From a bacterium 1XD42-1 (GTDB taxonomy: Bacteria; Bacillota; Clostridia; Oscillospirales; Ruminococcaceae): a stretch of DNA of 64,000 bases. The first letter of the stretch is position 1. Every line of letters begins with the position of its first letter. A program made the position numbers and the translations under genes. Of this stretch, positions 1-8,149 are shown in pieces. The notes under the pieces were generated by a model, which was not told where the DNA came from, searched no databases, and saw nothing but the letters and a program-made list of their open reading frames with translations. The DNA lies in NCBI GenBank assembly GCA_003612625.1, contig RAZJ01000004.1, positions 1 through 64,000 on the forward strand, in the 5' to 3' direction.

Positions 1-2
1 AA

Positions 3-500
3 CAGTATGAAGTTTCAAGCCACAGTACCACTCATTTCGAGAAGCGTTATAGCTTTTTTCACACAATTCGCTGGCACCCTTTGCATCTGTTTTTATCAGA
101 TAATGAAATAGAAACGATTAAAAATTATGTTCCTGAAGCACTTAGAAATATATCTCATTTATTGATTGCACAAAATGAAAATGAAGTTCCCGTTGCATTC
201 ATGGGGATAGAAAATCAAAAGCTGGAAATGCTGTTTATTTCACCTGAGGAAAGAGGAAAAGGGCTTGGTAAAAAGCTGCTTCAATATGGAATTAAAAATT
301 ATTCCATCAACGAGCTGGCCGTTAATGAGCAGAATCCACAGGCCAAAGGTTTCTATGAACATATGGGATTTCAAGTGTACCAACGAACCAATACAGACGA
401 ACAAGGGAATCCATATCCCCTGTTATACATGAATTTGCCAAAAAATTACAACAGCAAAACATATCTTGACAAATTCCGACATCTTAGCTATAATAAATAA
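3..500 (+). CDS. GNAT family N-acetyltransferase (5' end outside window)
   Basis: The C-terminal part is a typical Gcn5-related acetyltransferase fold. It has an acetyl-CoA loop of the type EERGKGLGKKLL, then NEQNPQAKGFYEHMGF, as in small YjaB-like acetyltransferases. The frame is open leftwards to the window edge and reads QYEVSSHSTTHF there, which fits the family's N-terminal W-x-x-S-x-x-x-T-H motif. The real start is therefore upstream and the TTG at 81 is not the start. Compared with my memory of the family, about 17 extra residues lie between the TTH motif and LFLSDNEI. The acetylated substrate cannot be told from the sequence. The next gene is separated by an S-box leader, so this gene ends its own transcript. 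Confidence 0.75.
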   Translation, partial: QYEVSSHSTTHFEKRYSFFHTIRWHPLHLFLSDNEIETIKNYVPEALRNISHLLIAQNENEVPVAFMGIENQKLEMLFISPEERGKGLGKKLLQYGIKNYSINELAVNEQNPQAKGFYEHMGFQVYQRTNTDEQGNPYPLLYMNLPKNYNSKTYLDKFRHLSYNK

Positions 501-526
501 CACAATCAAAATTAAATAATCTTTTA

Positions 527-620
527 CCTTATAAAGAGTGGCGGAGGGACAGGCCCTGTGAAGCCCAGCAACCTGCATCAGCAAGGTGCTAAATCCTGCG
601 GTATAGCCGAGAGATGAGGA
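527..620 (+). promoter_or_regulatory. SAM-I (S-box) riboswitch
   Basis: The conserved S-box core is visible in order: AAAGAGTGGCGGAGGGAC, GGCCCTGTGAAGCCCAGCAACC, a variable hairpin, AAGGTGCTAAATCCTGC, and a closing GAGATGAGG that pairs with CTTAT at the 5' end (P1). The element binds S-adenosylmethionine and normally turns off downstream expression when SAM is abundant. A terminator hairpin follows directly. The downstream genes are an amidase and then metK, and metK is a classic S-box target. Confidence 0.93.
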
Positions 621-626
621 AGCAGA

Positions 627-659
627 GGTTCGGTTCGGTTATACGACCGGGCCTTTTTT
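627..659 (+). terminator. Riboswitch-linked intrinsic terminator
   Basis: GGTTCGGT at 627-634 can pair, with G-U pairs, to ACCGGGCC at 645-652, followed by a run of T. It sits immediately 3' of the S-box aptamer, so it is the expected expression platform for transcription termination when SAM is bound. Confidence 0.8.
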
Positions 660-697
660 ATTTCAGTTTTTTCTATGGAAAAGGAGGTTTTTTCAAC

Positions 698-2470
698 TTG
701 AAACAATATTTAAAGCGGTTTACCGGATGGCTGGCAGCAATTACAATGCTGTTTACAATGTCCATCCTGCCAGAAGCCAGAAGCTATAATGACATGGATG
801 AAATTACAAATCATTTAAAATTAAATGTCCCCCAAACCTTACAAATCAACCGTCCCTCTGGAGATGGCTACACCAACAGCAGCAGCTATTTTATTATGGG
901 CAGTTCCGATCCGGAACAAACACTGACTATGGACGGTTCCCCCATTACGGACCGCGGGAACCGGGGAAGCTTTGGCATTTATGTTTCCTTAGATGAGGGC
1001 AGCAATGTCTTTCAGTTCCGGCAGGGCGATCAAAAACAAACTGTGCGTATCTATAAAGGGGTTGCAGCACCGGCAGCAAAAATCAATGTTGTACGGGACA
1101 TGGCACCCAGTTATGACTGCGCTACATTGACAGGAGAAACCATTACATTTTCCTGTATTGCCCCTTCGGGAGCGCGGGTTTCGGCTGTTTTAGACGGAGT
1201 TTCCGTTCCCCTTTCCCAAACGGCCCAGACTGCCGAAGAAGGCGTCCCTGCTGCTTTCCGCGGGACAACGACTGCCAAGCAGGTATCCGGTACACAGGAT
1301 TTGGGGAAAATAACTTATATGATGACTTATGATGGGAAAACCACCAGTTACCAATCAGAAGGCCGTGTATTCATTACAGGCCCGGGAGAAGATTTAATTG
1401 TACAAGTTAAAAATAATGCCTCCTGCCTTTATACTGGCGATAATATGGGTTATTTTGAAGCGGTTGTACGGATTGGGGCAGTAGACCGGGTTTCTGAAAT
1501 TGGGCAGAAATGCTACCATCTTGCATCCGGAGGATGGATTCCAAAAGAAACAGTAACCCCTTTGACCGGAAACGTGGCAGTGAAAAACAGAGTGTCTAAA
1601 ACAACTTTTGAAACTTCTTCCAAAGGGGAAACTTTAAAATTAACAGGAACGACCCACCCTATGTTCCGGGCATCTATGGAAACAGACGGGGAATTGCAGG
1701 TAAAGCTGATGAATACAATAGGCGTATCCAGGCCGGATCTGGAAAACAGCAAGCTTTTTTCCCGTTTAAAGGTTTTAGAAGAAAATGGGGATACTACCTT
1801 AACTTTTGTTCCGGATGGGGAAGAAATTTTATGGGGATATGATATTTCCTATAAAAATGGCGTAACAACAATTTTTATCAAATATGAGCCAAAGTTATCC
1901 AGCGGAGATAAGCCTTTATCCGGTATAACCGTAGCAGTAGATGCTGGCCATGGGGGTACCGATCCAGGGGCTTTAGGCTTCCCGATGACCAATGGCGCTT
2001 CTGAAGCCGAAATCAATTTAGCTTCGGCAATCGCAGTCCAAAAACGTTTGGAATCTTTGGGGGCAAAAGTCGTCATGATGCGGGAAGAAGAAAAAGATCT
2101 TACCATGAATGACCGGATGACCATGACTCGTCAGGCAAATGCAGATTTTTTTGTTTCCCTCCATTCCAACAGTGCGGGATATGAAACAGACGGCAATAAA
2201 ATTTCCGGAACAGAAGCATATTATTATTTTGATAATTCAAAAGATTTTGCAGAATTTGTAGCAAGAAATGGAGCTTCTTATATGGGGCGGCAAGCCAGAG
2301 GTGCAAAATTCTCTAATTACCGGGTTACATTAAATACATTTTGCCCTTCCATTTTGGTAGAAATGGGATTTGTTACAAACCCTATTGAATATGATAATAT
2401 GACAAGCCGGGAAGGAATTTTTGAATTAGCCAATGCCATTGGGGACAGTATTATTGACACGTTAAAATAA
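698..2470 (+). CDS. Exported N-acetylmuramoyl-L-alanine amidase (Amidase_3)
   Basis: Cleaves the amide bond between N-acetylmuramic acid and L-alanine in peptidoglycan. The start is the TTG at 698, behind a strong AAGGAGG; an earlier in-frame start at 614 would lie inside the riboswitch. The product is 590 aa. An N-terminal signal sequence (WLAAITMLFTMSILPEARS) is followed by a long Ig/SH3-like region with no clear family match. The Amidase_3 domain occupies the last ~180 residues. Zinc-type motifs are visible: DAGHGG (His about 418), the Glu in GASEAEIN, SLHSNS, and catalytic Glu in LVEMGF. It lies between an S-box riboswitch and metK, so it is probably cotranscribed with metK and SAM-controlled. 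That is unusual for a wall hydrolase. Its role (division, sporulation or germination) cannot be assigned. Confidence 0.88.
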   Translation: MKQYLKRFTGWLAAITMLFTMSILPEARSYNDMDEITNHLKLNVPQTLQINRPSGDGYTNSSSYFIMGSSDPEQTLTMDGSPITDRGNRGSFGIYVSLDEGSNVFQFRQGDQKQTVRIYKGVAAPAAKINVVRDMAPSYDCATLTGETITFSCIAPSGARVSAVLDGVSVPLSQTAQTAEEGVPAAFRGTTTAKQVSGTQDLGKITYMMTYDGKTTSYQSEGRVFITGPGEDLIVQVKNNASCLYTGDNMGYFEAVVRIGAVDRVSEIGQKCYHLASGGWIPKETVTPLTGNVAVKNRVSKTTFETSSKGETLKLTGTTHPMFRASMETDGELQVKLMNTIGVSRPDLENSKLFSRLKVLEENGDTTLTFVPDGEEILWGYDISYKNGVTTIFIKYEPKLSSGDKPLSGITVAVDAGHGGTDPGALGFPMTNGASEAEINLASAIAVQKRLESLGAKVVMMREEEKDLTMNDRMTMTRQANADFFVSLHSNSAGYETDGNKISGTEAYYYFDNSKDFAEFVARNGASYMGRQARGAKFSNYRVTLNTFCPSILVEMGFVTNPIEYDNMTSREGIFELANAIGDSIIDTLK

Positions 2471-2524
2471 CGGGGTGATACCGTTTATTTAATAAATTTA
2501 AGAACCAGGAAAGGATGAAACATT

Positions 2525-3706
2525 TTGTCAAAATATTTATTTACATCTGAATCTGTAACAGAGGGGCATCCTGATAAAATCTGTGACCAGATTTCCGATG
2601 CGGTACTGGATGAAATCATTGGAAAAGATCCGAAAGCCCGTGTTGCTTGTGAAACTTGTGTTACCACAGGTATGGTTATGATTGTCGGGGAAATCACCAC
2701 ATCCTGTTATGTAGATATTCCGGCAGTCGCTCGGAAAGTGATCCGTGATATTGGTTATGACCGGGCCAAATATGGTTTTGATGCAGATACCTGCTCTGTC
2801 TTAACAAGTATTGATGAACAATCTTCTGACATTGCCATGGGTGTCGATAAGGCATTGGAAGGAAAAGAAGGCAAACTAAATGATGAATATGATACTGGTG
2901 CCGGCGACCAGGGGATGATGTTCGGTTATGCGGCAGATGAAACACCGGAACTGATGCCTATGCCGATTTCGTTAGCCCATAAACTGACCAAACGTTTAAC
3001 GGCTGTCCGCAAAGAAGGCATATTGCCTTATCTGCGTCCCGACGGGAAATCCCAGGTAACAATCGAATATGAAAATGAACGTCCTGTACGGGTCGATGCG
3101 GTAGTTATTTCCAACCAGCATTCTCCGGATGTGACTCTGGAACAAATCCGCAAAGATATTATTGAGCACGTTATTCGTCATGAAATTCCCGCAGAACTGA
3201 TGGATGAAAATACAAAGATTTTTGTCAATCCCACAGGCCGGTTTGTCATCGGCGGCCCTCAAGGGGACAGCGGCTTAACAGGGCGGAAAATTATTGTAGA
3301 TACATATGGTGGGTTTGGCCGTCATGGAGGCGGTGCTTTCTCCGGAAAAGATCCAACAAAAGTAGACCGTTCCGCTGCTTATGCTGCCCGCTATGTTGCT
3401 AAAAATATTGTTGCCGCTAAATTGGCCAGCCGCTGCGAAGTCCAGGTTGCTTATGCAATTGGTGTAGCTCATCCGGTTTCTGTCAATGTGAATACCTTTG
3501 GAACCGGTACAGTCAGCGACGAAAAACTGGCGGAAGCCGTTGTAAAAGTATTTGATTTGCGTCCGGCAAAACTCATTGAATCTTTAGATTTGCGCAAACC
3601 CATTTACCGGAAGTTAGCTGCTTATGGCCATATGGGTCGTGAAGATTTAGACGTTGCATGGGAAAAGACAGACCGTATTGATGAAATTTTAGCTGCGGTC
3701 AAGTAG
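2525..3706 (+). CDS. metK: S-adenosylmethionine synthetase
   Basis: Makes SAM from methionine and ATP. At 393 aa it has the family's normal length. Signature stretches are [17 protein letters not shown] near the N-terminus, [12 protein letters not shown] in the middle, [13 protein letters not shown], and the phosphate-loop-like [19 protein letters not shown]. The start is a TTG preceded by AGGAAAGGA. It follows the amidase by 54 bp and shares the S-box leader at 527, giving feedback by its own product. The polyamine operon further right (speD/speE) is a consumer of SAM. Confidence 0.97.
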   Translation: MSKYLFTSESVTEGHPDKICDQISDAVLDEIIGKDPKARVACETCVTTGMVMIVGEITTSCYVDIPAVARKVIRDIGYDRAKYGFDADTCSVLTSIDEQSSDIAMGVDKALEGKEGKLNDEYDTGAGDQGMMFGYAADETPELMPMPISLAHKLTKRLTAVRKEGILPYLRPDGKSQVTIEYENERPVRVDAVVISNQHSPDVTLEQIRKDIIEHVIRHEIPAELMDENTKIFVNPTGRFVIGGPQGDSGLTGRKIIVDTYGGFGRHGGGAFSGKDPTKVDRSAAYAARYVAKNIVAAKLASRCEVQVAYAIGVAHPVSVNVNTFGTGTVSDEKLAEAVVKVFDLRPAKLIESLDLRKPIYRKLAAYGHMGREDLDVAWEKTDRIDEILAAVK

Positions 3707-3735
3707 TTTCCGTTAAAAATACCCGCACCAAAAAT

Positions 3736-3762
3736 ACCTCGGTACATACAATGTACCGAGGT
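3736..3762 (+). terminator. Hairpin after metK
   Basis: A perfect 12-bp inverted repeat (ACCTCGGTACAT, loop ACA, ATGTACCGAGGT). The T-tract is weak, but the position 30 bp after the metK stop fits a terminator. It could also sit in the leader of the next small gene, whose ATG begins 9 bp later. Confidence 0.6.
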
Positions 3763-3770
3763 GATTTTGT

Positions 3771-4106
3771 ATGCTGAATTTTATTTTACACATTTTATTA
3801 GCGCTGTTTACTTGCGTAGGCGTTGTACAGACTTTTTCCTGGTTTGCTGTGCGGTCGGCAGCCCGGCCTTTCCAGATTTTACGGATTTTTCCTGTTGGCG
3901 GGGATAATACGGCAAAACAAATGGCTGCTATGTTTGCCTGCCTCCAATGGGAAGCCAATCCTGCCGGGCAAACCTTTGTATTATATGATGTAGGATTGGA
4001 TGAACAAGGGGCAAAAGACTGCATGGAATTGGCAAAGGGTGCAGGGGCTTCTTTTGTACGGCGGGGAAAATTAGAACAGTTTATAGAAAAAGATATTGCC
4101 TCATAA
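3771..4106 (+). CDS. Small membrane-anchored protein of unknown function
   Basis: A 111-aa product. An N-terminal hydrophobic segment (about residues 1-25) is followed by a soluble domain ending in a Lys/Glu-rich tail. I recognise no family. The ATG at 3771 sits just after the metK terminator hairpin. Its last 6 bases overlap the end of the convergent ytaF gene. Codon use resembles its neighbours, so it is probably a real gene. Confidence 0.55.
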   Translation: MLNFILHILLALFTCVGVVQTFSWFAVRSAARPFQILRIFPVGGDNTAKQMAAMFACLQWEANPAGQTFVLYDVGLDEQGAKDCMELAKGAGASFVRRGKLEQFIEKDIAS

Positions 4107-4742
4107 AATTTTGGTCAAGGCTAACCCGATCATCAGCAGCCCCCCCAGCCAGGGGAAATCAACCGGGCTTTTTTCTGCCAGCCTGCGGCCTAAAGCACAT
4201 CCCGCAGAAACGGCTGCCATGCCTGCGAAAAAGGACAGCGGCAATACAATAGCCCATGAAATTTCAGCTAATGCGGCGCCAAAACCGGCTGCTAATCCAT
4301 CTAAAGAAAGGGATGCCGCTAAAGTAACCGCTTCCGCAGGAGATAATGTGCGGGAATGATCGGCATCTGCTTCCAAAGGGTCTGCATAAACCCCAAGGAT
4401 AAAACGCAGATGAAACGCTGAAAAAGCAAATTCCCTATGTAAATGATGGTGTTTTTTTAAACAGGCTTTAATCGATCCATCAAAAAGCTTTACACATCCC
4501 AAACCAGCTAACACAGTAAAGCTGATCCAGGACGCTGCCACTGGGGGAATGAACGTCCGGAATAATACGCCTGCTAACAAGGAAACACCTAAAAGGGCAC
4601 TGCATATCCCATTGATCAGCCCAATACAAACTGGAGAAATTTTAATATTATCTGTTCCATAAGTAATGCTGGCCAGGAAAGCATCTAAAGAAAGGGCTGT
4701 AACCAGCCAAAGTGCTTCTAAAAATTGATAGAACCATTGCAC
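4101..4742 (-). CDS. ytaF: Sporulation membrane protein YtaF (MntP-like)
   Basis: A 213-aa polytopic membrane protein with two related halves, each with a LSLDxxxA motif (ALSLDAFLAS near the N-terminus, SLSLDGLAAGFG in the second half). This motif is typical of the MntP/YtaF manganese-efflux-like family. The loop between the halves holds a His-rich stretch (KKHHHLHRE), a plausible metal-binding segment. YtaF members occur in spore formers; the true transport substrate is unproven. It is transcribed alone, convergent with the preceding small gene and divergent from the next. Confidence 0.82.
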   Translation of the reverse strand: MQWFYQFLEALWLVTALSLDAFLASITYGTDNIKISPVCIGLINGICSALLGVSLLAGVLFRTFIPPVAASWISFTVLAGLGCVKLFDGSIKACLKKHHHLHREFAFSAFHLRFILGVYADPLEADADHSRTLSPAEAVTLAASLSLDGLAAGFGAALAEISWAIVLPLSFFAGMAAVSAGCALGRRLAEKSPVDFPWLGGLLMIGLALTKIL

Positions 4743-4950
4743 GGAAAACCTGCACCGCCTTTCCGGAAAATCAAAGTGAAAGCCTGCTTTGATCCATTCT
4801 ATTCCGGACGGGGTACAGGAGTGAAAAAATCAATTGGAACAATTGATATAATTCTTTGACAGATCCCTCCAATGATTGAAAGTATTGAAAATTACTGTAT
4901 TTTGTGCTAACCTAATAGAAAAAGGATGTGGAAAGGAGCCTGACGAAACG

Positions 4951-5406
4951 GTGCAGAAAGAAATCTATATGGGGCGCAAGCTGACAGAAGCCCGTGCAAA
5001 TATGGGAAAAATTATCTTTCGGACAATGCTGCGTGTCCTATTAGCCGCCGTGATTCTATTAGCCGGAATCCGGGGAAATCCTCCCAATGGAAAACCAGCC
5101 AGCTTTATGGCAGGATTATTGGCAGCCCTTATGATTTTAGCTGCTGCCGTATGGGTATTTTTTCCGCTTATCCATTGCAAGGATCATGTTGTGTTTTACG
5201 AAAACGGTATTCTTATGGGCCGGAAAATATGGCTTTTAGAAGAACTTGGAGAAATTTCCTTTATGGATTCAACCTCTAACCGGTCTTTTTTTGCCCGTAC
5301 TTATATGTGTACAGATATTAAAAATTTTAATATTACATATATCAAAGATGCAAAAAAGAATTTTAACCGTGCCTATCTGAATACCATTTCAAAATATCAG
5401 GTATAA
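4951..5406 (+). CDS. Membrane protein, two transmembrane segments, unknown function
   Basis: The GTG at 4951 is preferred because GAAAGGAG lies 12 bases upstream; an in-frame ATG at 4876 has no good ribosome site. The product is about 151 aa. Two hydrophobic helices lie at residues ~28-45 and ~52-72, followed by a C-terminal part with a pattern like bacterial PH-type domains (VVFYENGILMGRKIWLLEEL). I cannot assign a function. The next gene begins 20 bp after the stop and is probably cotranscribed. Confidence 0.6.
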   Translation: MQKEIYMGRKLTEARANMGKIIFRTMLRVLLAAVILLAGIRGNPPNGKPASFMAGLLAALMILAAAVWVFFPLIHCKDHVVFYENGILMGRKIWLLEELGEISFMDSTSNRSFFARTYMCTDIKNFNITYIKDAKKNFNRAYLNTISKYQV

Positions 5407-5426
5407 AAAGAAAAGGAGAAAATAAC

Positions 5427-6011
5427 ATGACAAAATATATTATTATTGGTGCGATTGTCTTGGTTGTCCTGTTTGTTGTCGTATATATTAAAATGACGAT
5501 TGATGAAAAGAAAGGCGCCAATAGTGAAGAAAAACAACAAATCAAAAATATTGTAAAAAAAGTGGTTCCAAATGGTGAATCCTATACCGCTGCTTACGGT
5601 ACCAGAGAAGAACTTACCCTTGGCGGCGGAGGCAGGACTGTTACAACAACCACGAAATATTGGTATTATGCAGTTGCCTTTAAACCCGGAGATTTATATT
5701 TAGTGCCTTTGTCTTTTGAAGGCGGGGATATCAGCTATGGGGAAGCGGTCCGCATTGGAAAAGAAGATCTTGGCATGGCAGAAGCAAAAAATGGTTTACT
5801 GACATTATTTGATAAAAACCAAAAAGAACTTTTTACACTTTTTGTGGTGGCAAGCAATACAAAAGATGACAAATACCATCCGGTAAATATCCAGCAAAAA
5901 GAAGAAGCGGAAGCTTTCGCCCAATTTGCCCAGGCACTGATGCAGGAAGTCAATACTGCCAATGGCATTACCGATATAAAAGCTGCAAAAAAGGCTGCCA
6001 GAAAAGAATAA
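5427..6011 (+). CDS. Single-pass membrane protein of unknown function
   Basis: A 194-aa product. One N-terminal transmembrane helix (residues ~3-22) is followed by a soluble domain with a Gly-rich turn (LGGGGRTVTTTTKYWYYA) and a Lys/Ala-rich C-terminus (KAAKKAARKE). The ATG is preceded by AAAAGGAGAAAATAAC. It forms a pair with the upstream membrane protein. No known family recognised. Confidence 0.6.
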   Translation: MTKYIIIGAIVLVVLFVVVYIKMTIDEKKGANSEEKQQIKNIVKKVVPNGESYTAAYGTREELTLGGGGRTVTTTTKYWYYAVAFKPGDLYLVPLSFEGGDISYGEAVRIGKEDLGMAEAKNGLLTLFDKNQKELFTLFVVASNTKDDKYHPVNIQQKEEAEAFAQFAQALMQEVNTANGITDIKAAKKAARKE

Positions 6012-6040
6012 CAGCCTTATATTCTATACAATAATCATTT

Positions 6041-6083
6041 AAACGGCATCGCCCATACCTTCTGGTAGGCAGCGGTGCCGTTT
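6041..6083 (+). terminator. Hairpin between membrane-protein pair and recG
   Basis: AAACGGCATCGC at 6041-6052 pairs, with one wobble, to GCGGTGCCGTTT at 6072-6083. It lies 30 bp after a stop codon and 33 bp before recG. There is no strong T-run, so termination efficiency is uncertain. Confidence 0.5.
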
Positions 6084-6115
6084 CAAAAGTTTTAGCGGGG
6101 AGATGACGCAATTTT

Positions 6116-8149
6116 ATGAAGCTGGGGGAATCTGTAACAATATTATGGGGTGTAGGAGAACAGCGTGCAAAAGCTTTAGAAAAATTAGGGATTGATACAT
6201 TAGAAGATTTATTACTGCATTATCCCAGAGATTATATCGATCTCACTTCACCTCGAAATATAACAGATACAGTTCCTGGTGAAATTTGCCCGGTACGGGC
6301 TTCTGTTTTCCGCAAAATGGGAGAAACCATTGTAAAAGGCGGAATGCGGCTTTATAAAGCCCAAGTTGGTGACAGTGAAGGGGTTATGAATATTGTCTTT
6401 TTTAATAATCCCTATCCGCTGGAACGGCTGCACACCGAACAAGAAGCCCTGTTCTATGGCAAAGTCGAACAGGCTTCCCAAGGGCGGGTCATGTATAATC
6501 CCCAGGTATTTCCTCCGGATATGAAAGGGCTTTGGCCTATTTATCCCTTAACCAAAAATATAAGCAATGGCATTATGCGGCATCTTATTCAGTTGGCCCT
6601 TCCAACAGCCGATCAAATCCCGGAAATTTTGCCGGAAGCAATCCGGGAAGAATATCAGCTAATGGATTGTGTCCAGGCCATCCGGACTGCCCATGCCCCG
6701 GAAAATTTCCAGTCTTTATCCCAAGCCCGCCGGAGGCTTATGTTTGAAGAATTATTTGTATTAGCAGTCAGTTTAGGGATGCTGCGTACCTATGCCCACG
6801 ATACCAAAGGGATCCCTATGGAGCCCCACTCTTTAGAGCCTTTTTATCAGGCTCTCCCTTTTGCATTAACCGAAGCCCAAAACCGTGCAATTCAGGATTT
6901 GATCGCAGATATGTGCCAGAATACACCTGCTAACCGGCTGGTACAAGGGGATGTGGGAAGCGGAAAAACGATGGTAGCTGCTGCCGGAGCTTACTTTGCA
7001 TTTTTATCTGGGACCCAGTCCGCTATGATGGCTCCTACGGAATTATTGGCGCAGCAGCATTATAACGGTCTGTCCTCTCTTTTGGGAAAATTGGGTATGC
7101 GGTTAGGATTATTAACCGGATCTATGACTGCGGCGCAAAAACGAAAAATCCGCCAGGCATTGGCGGAGGGAGAAATTGATTTATGTATTGGCACTCATGC
7201 TTTGCTATCCGAAGGAGTAGAATTTGCAAAGCTAGGTCTGGTAATTACAGATGAGCAGCACCGGTTTGGCGTGGCACAAAGAGCAGGATTAAGCCGTAAA
7301 GGAAACCATCCTCATACATTGGTCATGTCTGCAACTCCTATTCCACGGACACTGGCACTTATGGTTTATGGGGAGTTGGATCTTTCCATTATTGATGAAC
7401 TTCCCCCAGGGCGGAAACCCATCAAAACATATAAAATCAGCCCGCCAAAACGGGATCGGGCTTTCCGGTTTATTCGGGAACATTTAGTCCAGGGCAGACA
7501 GGCTTATATTGTATGTCCTTTGGTAGAAGCGGCAGACGGTACACCGCCTGGTTTACGGGATGCGGTTGCCTATTTGGAAACCATAAAGCCTGCTTTTACA
7601 GGCTTTCATTTAGGGCTGCTTCATGGTAAAATGCGTCCCGCAGAAAAAGAACATATCATGTCAGCTTTTTCTGCGGGAGAAATCCAACTTTTGGTTTCTA
7701 CAACGGTCATTGAAGTAGGGGTAGACGTTCCAAACGCTACCATAATGATGGTGGAAAACGCGGAAAGATTTGGCCTTAGCCAGCTTCACCAGCTCCGGGG
7801 CCGGGTGGGCCGGGGAACCGGTGAAAGTTTCTGTATCTTACTTTCTGACAGCCGGAATATGGGAACCTTGGAACGGCTGAAAATGCTGTGTGATACCAAT
7901 GACGGCTTCCGGATCGCCGAATACGATCTGGCTTCCAGAGGGCCTGGGAATTTTTTAGGCTGGCAGCAGCACGGGCTTCCACAGTTACGGATTGCAGATT
8001 TGACAACCGATGGAGAATTGGTTACCCAGGCGCAGCAGGCCGCTCATAAAGTGCTGGAAAAAGATCCTTTCTTAGCTTCCCCTGAAAATACGGCCCTGTG
8101 GAAGCAAATGAAAAAAATGATGGATTCCGTAGGGGGCCGCCCCAATTAG
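6116..8149 (+). CDS. recG: ATP-dependent DNA helicase RecG
   Basis: Branch-migration helicase that remodels stalled forks and Holliday junctions. At 677 aa it has the family's normal length. The N-terminal wedge/OB domain spans about residues 1-230. The helicase motor shows Walker A GDVGSGKT (about 277), the DEQH-type box in ITDEQHRFG (about 378), MSATPIPRTLAL, and motif VI LHQLRGRVGRG. It ends directly against the convergent molybdopterin oxidoreductase gene, with no intergenic bases between the stop codons. Confidence 0.97.
   Translation: MKLGESVTILWGVGEQRAKALEKLGIDTLEDLLLHYPRDYIDLTSPRNITDTVPGEICPVRASVFRKMGETIVKGGMRLYKAQVGDSEGVMNIVFFNNPYPLERLHTEQEALFYGKVEQASQGRVMYNPQVFPPDMKGLWPIYPLTKNISNGIMRHLIQLALPTADQIPEILPEAIREEYQLMDCVQAIRTAHAPENFQSLSQARRRLMFEELFVLAVSLGMLRTYAHDTKGIPMEPHSLEPFYQALPFALTEAQNRAIQDLIADMCQNTPANRLVQGDVGSGKTMVAAAGAYFAFLSGTQSAMMAPTELLAQQHYNGLSSLLGKLGMRLGLLTGSMTAAQKRKIRQALAEGEIDLCIGTHALLSEGVEFAKLGLVITDEQHRFGVAQRAGLSRKGNHPHTLVMSATPIPRTLALMVYGELDLSIIDELPPGRKPIKTYKISPPKRDRAFRFIREHLVQGRQAYIVCPLVEAADGTPPGLRDAVAYLETIKPAFTGFHLGLLHGKMRPAEKEHIMSAFSAGEIQLLVSTTVIEVGVDVPNATIMMVENAERFGLSQLHQLRGRVGRGTGESFCILLSDSRNMGTLERLKMLCDTNDGFRIAEYDLASRGPGNFLGWQQHGLPQLRIADLTTDGELVTQAQQAAHKVLEKDPFLASPENTALWKQMKKMMDSVGGRPN

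Noticed and set aside
614-697. Upstream ATG start for the amidase
   Set aside because: It falls inside the S-box aptamer, has no ribosome site and would add a non-conserved stretch before the signal peptide; TTG 698 has AAGGAGG.
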